64,000 nucleotides of DNA from Corynebacterium tuberculostearicum (GTDB taxonomy: Bacteria; Actinomycetota; Actinomycetes; Mycobacteriales; Mycobacteriaceae). The notes beneath the pieces are model-generated. The model made no database searches. It was not told the DNA's origin and saw nothing but the letters and a program-made list of their open reading frames with translations. This document shows positions 58,045 through 64,000 of the stretch, in pieces; position 1 is the stretch's first letter; each line of letters opens with the position of its first letter. Made by a program: the position numbers and the translations under genes. The stretch is taken from NCBI RefSeq assembly GCF_013408445.1, contig NZ_JACBZL010000001.1, positions 1,798,001 to 1,862,000 of the forward strand, in the 5' to 3' direction.

Positions 58045-58410
58045 GTGTTTGAGGAGCTAGAGGCAGAAGCAGAAGCAAAAGACGAGCCCAGCCGCGTCTG
58101 GTGGCAATGGTGGGCACCCATCGCCATCGCTGCTGTTTTCATCGTTATTCCGCCCGCTGTCTACCACCTTGTCCCCGGCCTTGCCCTGCTCATCCTCATG
58201 GCCGTGCTGACGGTGATCATTGCTCTTGTCGACGGCGCCACTTTCCGCGCCTCCTGGACCATCTTCTGTGTGGCTGGGCTGGCCTATTTTGCCGCCATGT
58301 CACTGTATTTCAATGAAGGAACGTGGATTTACCTCCCAGTGTTTGTTTTCCTGGCATGGGCCGCGAGCAAGCTGGGTGCCGTGGTGGGCTCTAAGGCAGG
58401 GAAGAGCTAA
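58045..58410 (+). CDS. Small membrane protein of unknown function
   Basis: A 121-residue protein: an acidic N-terminus (MFEELEAEAEAKDEPSRVWW) followed by four closely spaced helices (WAPIAIAAVFIVIPPAVYHLV, LALLILMAVLTVIIALVDGA, FRASWTIFCVAGLAYFAAMSL, IYLPVFVFLAWAASKLGAVVG). The GTG start is used; its stop overlaps the ATG of the next gene, so the two should be co-translated and may act together. No family recognised. Confidence 0.72.
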   Translation: MFEELEAEAEAKDEPSRVWWQWWAPIAIAAVFIVIPPAVYHLVPGLALLILMAVLTVIIALVDGATFRASWTIFCVAGLAYFAAMSLYFNEGTWIYLPVFVFLAWAASKLGAVVGSKAGKS

Positions 58411-59249
58411 TGGAGACGTGGCGCCTAGAGCACCCAGAAGTGGGCACCATCGAGGTGCAGCGCGGGTACGATGCCGAGTTCGCGGAGATGGGCGAGTGGC
58501 CGAAGAAGGCCAAGGATTTCACCCCGGTACCGGGCGATGCTTCGCTGCCGGAGCGCGTCCAACTCTGGCGGAAGAACCCCAGCCCGCGCCTGCAAATTGT
58601 GGTGAATGGTCAGGTACGCAGCCGCCACGATCGGCCCCGCGCAGGGCGCTATTCGCTCAAGAAGAAGATTGAAAAAGATCTCACCCTGCTCGAGAACTCC
58701 GCCTCGCGCAGCAAACCTTACCTAGATATCCAAGCCTCCCCCTTTGGCGAGCTCTTAGACGTCTGCTACCGCAATGGCGAGGAGGCAGTTGCCCTCGATC
58801 CGCCGGCCGGCTCCGTGGGGGAAAAGCGCCGCCACGCCATGGAGGAAAGCTCTTTTAAGCGGGTGCTATATCCGCTCCTGGGCGGCTTGGGTAAGTCCGG
58901 CTGGGCCATTGGCGTGATCGTGCTCGGGCCGATTATCAGCCGCATCTTGTCCCGGTTGCTTCCGGATTGGGAGCTGCCGGAGATTAACCTGCCGGATATC
59001 GCGCTCCCCGTACCGGAGTTTCCGCAGATAGAGCTGCCGGTGCCGAATTTCGACTTCAACATCGACATCGATCCGCCCGACTGGCTCGTATTCCTCATGG
59101 ATTACAGCAAGGTGTGGGTACCGCTCATCATTGCCATCGTGGTGGGCATTCAGGCCGTGCGCAATGCCAAGAAGTCTGAAGAAAAGAAGCAGCAGTGGCA
59201 GCAGAATGGCGCGTATGCTGACGGCCATGAAGATTCACGGCGCGATTGA
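58410..59249 (+). CDS. Two-helix membrane protein with repetitive Pro-rich loop, function unknown
   Basis: A 279-residue protein. The N-terminal 150 residues are soluble and basic (RPRAGRYSLKKKIEKDLTLLENSASRSKPYLDIQASPFGELLDVCY). Helix 1 (SGWAIGVIVLGPIISRILSRLL) is followed by an unusual loop of short repeats built on IxLPxxxFP-like units (LPEINLPDIALPVPEFPQIELP and on), rich in Pro, Ile and Asp, then helix 2 (KVWVPLIIAIVVGIQAV) and a basic Gln-rich tail. It overlaps the preceding gene and the CHY zinc-finger gene. No family recognised. Confidence 0.7.
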   Translation: METWRLEHPEVGTIEVQRGYDAEFAEMGEWPKKAKDFTPVPGDASLPERVQLWRKNPSPRLQIVVNGQVRSRHDRPRAGRYSLKKKIEKDLTLLENSASRSKPYLDIQASPFGELLDVCYRNGEEAVALDPPAGSVGEKRRHAMEESSFKRVLYPLLGGLGKSGWAIGVIVLGPIISRILSRLLPDWELPEINLPDIALPVPEFPQIELPVPNFDFNIDIDPPDWLVFLMDYSKVWVPLIIAIVVGIQAVRNAKKSEEKKQQWQQNGAYADGHEDSRRD

Positions 59250-59532
59250 TGCGGAAGGCCGGTGCAAGCACTGGCATTCGCCGCTGGATGTGGTGGCCAA
59301 TAAGTGCGCCACCTGCGGGGAGTATTTTGCCTGCGCGCTGTGCCACGCCGAGCTTACGGACCATGAGTTTGGGCCGATGCTTGCCGACGCCCCCTCGGTA
59401 CTCTGCGGCGCCTGCCGCACCGAGATGAACTACCACGCCTATTCCGCCGCGCCTGCCTGTCCCCACTGCGGGCATAAATTTAATCCCGGCTGCAGTGCGC
59501 ATGCCGGGATCTATTTTCAGCTAGACCGCTAA
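59227..59532 (+). CDS. CHY-type zinc-finger protein
   Basis: A 101-residue protein made almost wholly of a CHY zinc finger: CKHWHSPLDVVANKCATCGEYFACALCHAEL, then CGACRTEM, CPHCGHKFNPGCSAH. The Cys/His pairs would bind two to three zinc ions. The ATG at 59227 is taken because family members start MKxxG close to the first Cys; 59206 and 59215 are in-frame alternatives. Its beginning overlaps the end of the previous gene in another frame. Eukaryotic CHY proteins act in ubiquitin ligases; the bacterial stand-alone role is unknown. Confidence 0.8.
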   Translation: MKIHGAIDAEGRCKHWHSPLDVVANKCATCGEYFACALCHAELTDHEFGPMLADAPSVLCGACRTEMNYHAYSAAPACPHCGHKFNPGCSAHAGIYFQLDR

Positions 59533-59554
59533 GCGGTCCGGCCAAGTCAGTGTC

Positions 59555-60124
59555 TTAGAAGGAAGACAGCTGCTGTAGCTGCTGGATCTGCGGAATCTGT
59601 GGCAGCTGGAACTGGGATACAGCGTTCTGGGCAATCTTGGCCGCGTCCGGGATGCGGAAGGTCTGGCCCAAGAAGGGAACGTCGACAGTCGGCTGGCCCG
59701 GGATGGTTCCCAGCTCGATGACCTTGGCGTTCTTGGCTGGTGCCGGTGCCGGAGCCGGAGCCGGCTTTGGCGCGGGGGCATTGCCGCGCTGGCCGCCAGT
59801 GTTGACCGGCTTGCCCTGGCCAGTGGTGCCGTTTAGGCCGCAGCGAGCAATGGCCTCATCCATGCGGCCGATGGCGCCGCGGACTTCGTTGCCGCGTGGG
59901 TGCACGGTGGCAACGGCGAGGGCCTGGGACTTCTTCTGGTTGTAGTCAGCGGAGTTGGTCCAGTACTGCTTGGCCTGGGAGCAGGAAATCTGGCCGGCAG
60001 GCATCTTGGCTAGGAGGTCATCAACGGCGTCGGCATGGGCAGCGGCAGGGGTAGCGAGGGTTACGGTCAGGGCGGTAGCTGCAGATAGCAGCGCGGACTT
60101 ACGTGCAAAGCTCATGCCAGACAT
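59555..60124 (-). CDS. Secreted protein, Ala/Pro-linker with hydrophobic repeat tail
   Basis: A 189-residue exported protein. Signal peptide KSALLSAATALTVTLATPAAAHA; mature helical domain with two Cys (GQISCSQAKQYW and ARCGLNG) reminiscent of small haemophore-like actinobacterial proteins, though not assignable; a PAPKPAPAPAPAPAK linker; and a C-terminal part ending QFQLPQIPQIQQLQQLSSF. The QLPQIPQ string also opens the mature part of the polysaccharide deacetylase at 21785-22648. The start could be M1 (60124) or M4 (60115). Confidence 0.75.
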   Translation of the reverse strand: MSGMSFARKSALLSAATALTVTLATPAAAHADAVDDLLAKMPAGQISCSQAKQYWTNSADYNQKKSQALAVATVHPRGNEVRGAIGRMDEAIARCGLNGTTGQGKPVNTGGQRGNAPAPKPAPAPAPAPAKNAKVIELGTIPGQPTVDVPFLGQTFRIPDAAKIAQNAVSQFQLPQIPQIQQLQQLSSF

Positions 60125-60137
60125 CTTGCCATAAATG

Positions 60138-61448
60138 TTACTCCTGTGACAGGCCTAGGAAGCGATTGACCAGGCTGCGGTAAGCGCGCACGGTGAGTTC
60201 GAGGTCTTCTAGGTAGAGGTGCTCGTCGTGGCTGTGCAGCTGCGAATTGGCACTGGCCATATCGCGGCCCTCGGCGTGCATGGCAAAGCCATAGGCATTG
60301 CCACCCTTGCGGCGGGCGAAGCGCAGATCCGAGCCGCCGGTGGCGTGAACAGGGACAACGGCCTTGTTGGGGAAGAATTCCTTGGAGGTGGCCTCAATCG
60401 CCCGCCATAGCTCGGTATCGGTGGAGGATTGCGTGGCATCTTCGGTAATGAGGTGTTCGATTTCTACCTCATCGGCCATGTCCCCTAGCGCGCTGCGCAA
60501 GAAGTCATCCAGATCCTCTTGGGTTTGGCCGGGGAAGGGACGCACATCCATTTCCAGGTAGGCATGTGAAGGCAGCACGTTGATGGCACCGCCAGCGCGC
60601 AGGACGGTCTCGGCGATGGTGGTGTGGCTAAAGGCGTGGGCATAGGCGTCGAGGTTGCCGAACTTGGAGTAGTCACCGGTGCCGTCGATAAGCTCCTGCT
60701 CGGTCTGGGGGTCAAACTTGAAGGTGCGCACAAAGCCCTCCCAGATCTCATTAGAGGCCGTGGGCGGCTCAGCAGTTGCGATGCGGCGGGCCACCTCGCC
60801 GATCTTCACGATGGCAAAGTCCTTGCCATAAGGAGTAGAGCCATGGCCGGCATCGCCATGTACGTGCAGGCGGCGCTGGCCGGCGCCCTTTTCGCCCACG
60901 TTGAAGCCCACCGCGCCGGGCAGATGGCTGCCGCCGGTCTCAGACAGGCAGTTCTTCCAGGAAAAGGCATCGGGGTGGTTCTCGGACATGAAGCGCACGC
61001 CGAGCCCGCCGCGGGCTTCTTCATCGGCCATGCCGACGAAGGCGAGGGTACCGCCCGTGTTACCGGCGCGGGCGACCTCGCGCGTGACGGCGGCCATGGT
61101 GGCGGTAATAAACAGCATGTCTACGGAACCGCGGCCGTAGAGCTTGCCGTCCTCGATAAGCGCCTCGAAAGGCGGCTTGGTCCACTTCGGCTCGTCCACG
61201 GGGACGACGTCCGTGTGGCCCATGAGGGTGAGCGGTTCCTGGTCCGGATCGCCGGGGACGGTCACCACGATGGAAACGCGGCCTGGGTGGGATTCGAAGC
61301 GCTCAATCTGCACGTCTTCACCTGCGAAGAATTTTTCCAGGCTATCCGCATTGCGCACCTCGTGGCCGGAGTCTGGCGTGAGGTCATTAACGCAGGCATT
61401 GCGGATCAGCTCTTGGAGGAGGGAGAGGGTGTCATCATAAAGCGTCAT
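60138..61448 (-). CDS. M20-family metallopeptidase (dipeptidase/deacylase)
   Basis: A 436-residue zinc amidohydrolase of the M20/M25/M40 group. Metal ligands are visible: LMGHTDVVPVDEP (His, Asp), GRGSVDMLFI (bridging Asp), FVGMADEEARGG (catalytic Glu pair), and a C-terminal His in NSQLHSHDEHLYL. The dimerisation insert (GEKGAGQRRLHVHGDAGHGSTPYG) is present. Substrates in the family are dipeptides or N-acyl amino acids, and the exact one cannot be told. The ATG at 61448 is chosen because the longer frame to 61568 would run through the bioB promoter. It is divergent from bioB. Confidence 0.88.
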   Translation of the reverse strand: MTLYDDTLSLLQELIRNACVNDLTPDSGHEVRNADSLEKFFAGEDVQIERFESHPGRVSIVVTVPGDPDQEPLTLMGHTDVVPVDEPKWTKPPFEALIEDGKLYGRGSVDMLFITATMAAVTREVARAGNTGGTLAFVGMADEEARGGLGVRFMSENHPDAFSWKNCLSETGGSHLPGAVGFNVGEKGAGQRRLHVHGDAGHGSTPYGKDFAIVKIGEVARRIATAEPPTASNEIWEGFVRTFKFDPQTEQELIDGTGDYSKFGNLDAYAHAFSHTTIAETVLRAGGAINVLPSHAYLEMDVRPFPGQTQEDLDDFLRSALGDMADEVEIEHLITEDATQSSTDTELWRAIEATSKEFFPNKAVVPVHATGGSDLRFARRKGGNAYGFAMHAEGRDMASANSQLHSHDEHLYLEDLELTVRAYRSLVNRFLGLSQE

Positions 61449-61496
61449 GCCCCCGAGGGTAGTTCCGTACAGATTTATATGTGGTTTTAACCAAAG

Positions 61497-61511
61497 TTGA
61501 ACGCCGTTCAA
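61497..61511. promoter_or_regulatory. BioQ-type operator before bioB
   Basis: TTGAAC-GCC-GTTCAA, a perfect palindrome fitting the TGAAC-N3-GTTxx pattern I recall for the corynebacterial biotin regulator BioQ. It ends 15 bases before the bioB ATG. TAGGGT at 61513-61518 is a possible -10 box, so bound BioQ would block the promoter. Confidence 0.75.
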
Positions 61512-61526
61512 GTAGGGTTTAGCACC

Positions 61527-62507
61527 ATGAGCATCGTTGACATCGCCCGTGAGAAAGCCCTGGGGCAAGGCAAAGGCCTCAACCAGGAAGAGCTACTGCA
61601 GGTATTGCAGGTTCCGGATTCCCAGCTGGAGGAGATCGCCGATATTGCCCACCAGACCCGCCTGAAGTGGTGTGGCCCGGACGTATCGGTGGAAGGCATT
61701 ATCTCCATTAAGACCGGCGGCTGCCCAGAGGATTGCCACTTCTGTTCCCAGTCCGGTCTTTTTGAGTCCCCGGTGCGCGCCGTGCGCCTGAACATCCCGG
61801 AGCTGGTGGAGGCGGCGCAGAAGACCGCTAAGTCCGGCGCCACCGAGTTCTGCATCGTCGCCGCGGTGAAGTCGCCGGACGATCGCTTGCTGGACCAGGT
61901 GGGCGAGGCGATTGCCGCGATTAATGACGCCGTCGATATCGAGATTTCTTGCTCGCTGGGCACCCTGACCCGCGAGCAGGCGCAGCGCCTGAAGGATATG
62001 GGCGCGCAGCGCTATAACCACAACCTGGAGACCTCCCGCTCCTTCTTCCCTAATGTGGTCACCACCCACACCTGGGAGGAGCGCAAGCAGACCCTCGATT
62101 ATGTGCGCGAGGTAGGCATGGAGGTCTGCTGCGGCGGCATCATCGGCATGGGCGAGTCCCTGGAGCAGCGCGCCGAGTTCGCCGCGCAGCTGGCAGAGAT
62201 TGATCCGTGCGAGGTACCGATGAACTTCCTTGATCCGCGCCCGGGCACCCCCTTCGCGGATCGCCCGCTGGTTCCCTTGGGTGAGGGCCTGCGCGCCGTG
62301 GCGGCGTTCCGCCTGGCCATGCCGTCTACCACCTTGCGTTTTGCTGGTGGCCGCGAGCTTTCGCTTGGCGACGACGGCACTGAGCGCGGCCTCCTCGGCG
62401 GCATCAACGCCATTATCGCCGGCAACTACCTGACCACTCTGGGCCAGCAGATTGAAAAGGATGTGGACATGTTGCACCGCATCGACCTGCCGATTAAGGC
62501 CCTGTAG
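61527..62507 (+). CDS. bioB: Biotin synthase
   Basis: A 326-residue radical-SAM enzyme that inserts sulfur into dethiobiotin. The 4Fe-4S/SAM motif is [15 protein letters not shown] (CxxxCxxC). Ligands of the second cluster region are in EISCSLG and NHNLETS, with [12 protein letters not shown] and the Arg of the C-terminal [10 protein letters not shown]. The ATG at 61527 gives the usual N-terminus and lies just after the BioQ-type operator. The stop overlaps the GTG of the bsaP-like gene, so the two are co-expressed. Confidence 0.96.
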   Translation: MSIVDIAREKALGQGKGLNQEELLQVLQVPDSQLEEIADIAHQTRLKWCGPDVSVEGIISIKTGGCPEDCHFCSQSGLFESPVRAVRLNIPELVEAAQKTAKSGATEFCIVAAVKSPDDRLLDQVGEAIAAINDAVDIEISCSLGTLTREQAQRLKDMGAQRYNHNLETSRSFFPNVVTTHTWEERKQTLDYVREVGMEVCCGGIIGMGESLEQRAEFAAQLAEIDPCEVPMNFLDPRPGTPFADRPLVPLGEGLRAVAAFRLAMPSTTLRFAGGRELSLGDDGTERGLLGGINAIIAGNYLTTLGQQIEKDVDMLHRIDLPIKAL

Positions 62508-62779
62508 TGCCTGGTTTATCCGAGCCAACATCCGAATTGGCTGCCGCCGTGCTGGCTGGAGATGAGCCGATTTTTCATCCGAATACCGGCAAGCCGATCG
62601 AAGAGGTCTTCACGCTGCACCCGGCGGCCGCAGCCGGCCTCGACGTGCCGCGTTATTGCCAGATCTGTGGCCGCCGCATGGTGGCCCAGGTGCGCCCCGA
62701 TGGCTGGCACACCACGTGCTCGCGCCACGGGGAGCTGGATTCGGAGTGGCTATATGTAGAGCACTTGCCCGAAAGCTAG
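62507..62779 (+). CDS. bsaP: Biotin synthase auxiliary protein (BsaP-like)
   Basis: A 90-residue protein with GDEPIFHPNTGKPIEEVFTLHPAAAAGLDVPRYCQICGRRMVAQV and DGWHTTCSRHGELDSEWL. The three cysteines (CxxC plus a later TC) fit a small iron-sulfur protein. Actinobacterial BsaP proteins, encoded next to bioB, help keep the auxiliary cluster of biotin synthase, which is destroyed each turnover. The GTG start overlaps the bioB stop. The call rests on position, size and Cys pattern. Confidence 0.85.
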   Translation: MPGLSEPTSELAAAVLAGDEPIFHPNTGKPIEEVFTLHPAAAAGLDVPRYCQICGRRMVAQVRPDGWHTTCSRHGELDSEWLYVEHLPES

Positions 62780-62789
62780 CATCGGGGGC

Positions 62790-63713
62790 ATGGATCCAGC
62801 CGTCTCCCTTGCTCACCAGTCCGCGCTGCGCTCGATCGCCCGAGTGGTAGAGGAATCGGCGCCGCATACGGAGGAAGGGAAGGCTTTAGGGGACGTCGTA
62901 AAGCAGCTGCGCGAGGGCCCAGTGATGGTGCTAACCGGGGCAGGTGTGTCTACGGAGTCGGGCGTGCCGGATTATCGGGGCCCGCGCGGCTCCCTTAGTA
63001 GGCACCGGCCGATGACCTATCAGGAATTTCGCCACGACCCGGCCGCGAGCCATAGGTATTGGGCCCGTAGCTTTGTGGGGTGGCGAGTCATGGATTCCGC
63101 GGTGCCGAACCGCACGCACTATGCGCTCGTGGAATTAGAGCGCGCCGGGCTGGTCAATGGTGTGGTCACGCAAAACGTTGATGGACTGCATAAACAGGCA
63201 GGGACCGCGAACTTGGTGGCACTGCATGGCGACATGGAAACCGTCGTGTGCTTAATGTGTGGGCAGCGGGAGGCGCGGCCGCACTTCGATGCGCGCTTGG
63301 CCGCAGCAAATCCGGGGTACTTGGAGCGCCTCGTCGTGGAGGCGGACCAAGTGAACCCGGACGGTGACGTGACGCTTGATGAAGCTGACGTGGCTGCGTT
63401 CCGCATGGCAGGGTGCGAGCGCTGTGGTTCTGCATTATTGAAGCCGGACGTGGTCTACTTTGGTGAGCCCGTGCCGCCCGAGCGCCGCGATGCCGCTTTT
63501 GCCGTGCTAGGCCAGGCCCGCTCGCTGATGGTTGCTGGCTCCTCGCTGGCGGTTATGAGCGGATACCGCTTTGTGCTGGAGGCAAAGAAGCAGGGCAAGC
63601 GCGTGGCCGTCATCAATGGCGGGCCCGGCCGGGGCGATCAGAAGGTGGATACGCTGTGGCGCACGCAGGTAGGTCCCGCCTTCGATGCGCTGCTCGATGA
63701 GCTGGGGCTATAA
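62790..63713 (+). CDS. Sir2-family NAD-dependent protein deacylase
   Basis: A 307-residue sirtuin. NAD-binding segments VLTGAGVSTESGVPDYRG and TQNVDGLH, the catalytic His in LVALHGDME, four zinc Cys (CLMCGQ and CERCGS) and LKPDVVYFGEPVP, LMVAGSSLAV are all intact. It removes acetyl or longer acyl groups from lysines using NAD. The N-terminal 45 residues precede the fold and are helical. It starts 10 bases after bsaP, so it is probably the third gene of the bioB transcript, although no biotin link is known. Confidence 0.9.
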   Translation: MDPAVSLAHQSALRSIARVVEESAPHTEEGKALGDVVKQLREGPVMVLTGAGVSTESGVPDYRGPRGSLSRHRPMTYQEFRHDPAASHRYWARSFVGWRVMDSAVPNRTHYALVELERAGLVNGVVTQNVDGLHKQAGTANLVALHGDMETVVCLMCGQREARPHFDARLAAANPGYLERLVVEADQVNPDGDVTLDEADVAAFRMAGCERCGSALLKPDVVYFGEPVPPERRDAAFAVLGQARSLMVAGSSLAVMSGYRFVLEAKKQGKRVAVINGGPGRGDQKVDTLWRTQVGPAFDALLDELGL

Positions 63714-64000
63714 CTAGCGCGGGATGCTTTCCACCAGTTCCAAAATGGTGCGCACGATGGCGCAGACGCGCTTATCCATCGGCATATCCTCGTGCATGAC
63801 CATCGCGCGGCGGTCGAAGTCTTGGACATAGATATTGCGAACCGTGCCCTCTGCGACGCCGCGGGGGTCGAGGAAGCAGGTCTCGGGTGGGACCACGACG
63901 GCATCAGACCGGGTGGCAATGCAGGTATAGCTCACGCCGGATTCCAGATCGCCGTCCCGGTTGGTTTCGCGCAGCGCCTCACTGCCGACGACCTGGTCCA
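63714..64000 (-). CDS. Partial protein entering from the right edge, function unknown
   Basis: The minus-strand frame is open from the window edge to the stop at 63714, giving at least 95 residues: DQVVGSEALRETNRDGDLESGVSYTCIATRSDAVVVPPETCFLDPRG and on to VETILELVESIPR-like end (observed IVRTILELVESIPR). A GTG within it could start a shorter protein, but the frame is open and protein-like upstream, so the gene likely begins beyond 64000. No family recognised from this part. It converges with the sirtuin gene. Confidence 0.55.
   Translation of the reverse strand, partial: DQVVGSEALRETNRDGDLESGVSYTCIATRSDAVVVPPETCFLDPRGVAEGTVRNIYVQDFDRRAMVMHEDMPMDKRVCAIVRTILELVESIPR

Noticed and set aside
1..64000. 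CRISPR array, rRNA operon, riboswitch or prophage
   Set aside because: I saw no regular repeat-spacer array, no rRNA sequence, no recognisable riboswitch core and no phage structural genes.

Overview
The window looks like an origin-proximal stretch of a Corynebacterium chromosome carrying two acquired blocks. The genus call rests on the crgA / pknB-pknA-pbpA-rodA-pstP-fhaB-fhaA cell-wall and phosphosignalling block, the copO-cueP-copRS-copB copper locus with a tandem CopR-type box, and bioB followed by a bsaP-like gene behind a BioQ-type palindrome. The core DNA has moderate-high G+C. The first 19 kb and the copper block are visibly richer in G+C.

Region 1 (1-18683) is one tightly packed plus-strand operon, mostly with ATGA/GTGA overlaps. 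It encodes the tail of a membrane protein, a fused A-A-T ECF-type transporter, a FAAL-like acyl-AMP ligase, a 2110-residue NRPS (carrier-Cy-A-carrier-Cy-carrier-TE) with a readable cysteine code, a saccharopine-dehydrogenase-like reductase, a three-gene DrrAB-type exporter, a SAM methyltransferase and a pair of YbtPQ/IrtAB-like ABC proteins. The logic resembles pyochelin/yersiniabactin assembly: a starter acid, two cysteines cyclised to thiazolines, a possible reduction and methylation, then thioesterase release, with dedicated export and uptake. I infer a small thiazoline/thiazolidine metallophore whose starter is unknown.

Region 2 (18684-20288) is scar DNA: a broken lipase gene and an internally deleted IS110 element, consistent with an island border.

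Region 3 (20289-35580) is ordinary core: YjbR-like and MarR proteins, mpg, a polysaccharide deacetylase, tRNA-Ala(UGC), metF-metE, dedA, a fused dihydroxyacetone kinase, a HAD hydrolase, ppiA, a rhomboid protease, a FAD oxidoreductase and crgA. A 300-base non-coding stretch at 32962-33267 holds three perfect DnaA boxes and several near matches.

Region 4 (35645-44507) is the minus-strand operon fhaA-fhaB-pstP-rodA-pbpA-pknA-pknB, which couples Ser/Thr phosphorylation to peptidoglycan synthesis and cell shape. It is followed by tRNA-Leu(CAG).

Region 5 (44795-54795) is accessory. An intact IS481-type element sits at the 3' end of tRNA-Leu and is bounded by a 16-bp duplication of the tRNA end. 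Beyond it lie a truncated exonuclease gene, the copper-resistance locus (copO, cueP, CopR box, copR, copS, tandem CsoR-like operators, a small copper-binding protein, copB) and a decayed IS6-type element. The block is bracketed by a 47-bp direct repeat equal to the 3' end of the LURP-one-like gene at 54796.

Region 6 (54796-64000) returns to core: a LURP-one-like protein, a DUF222/HNH protein, PrsW, small membrane and exported proteins, a CHY zinc-finger protein, an M20 peptidase, bioB-bsaP, a sirtuin and a partial gene at the right edge.
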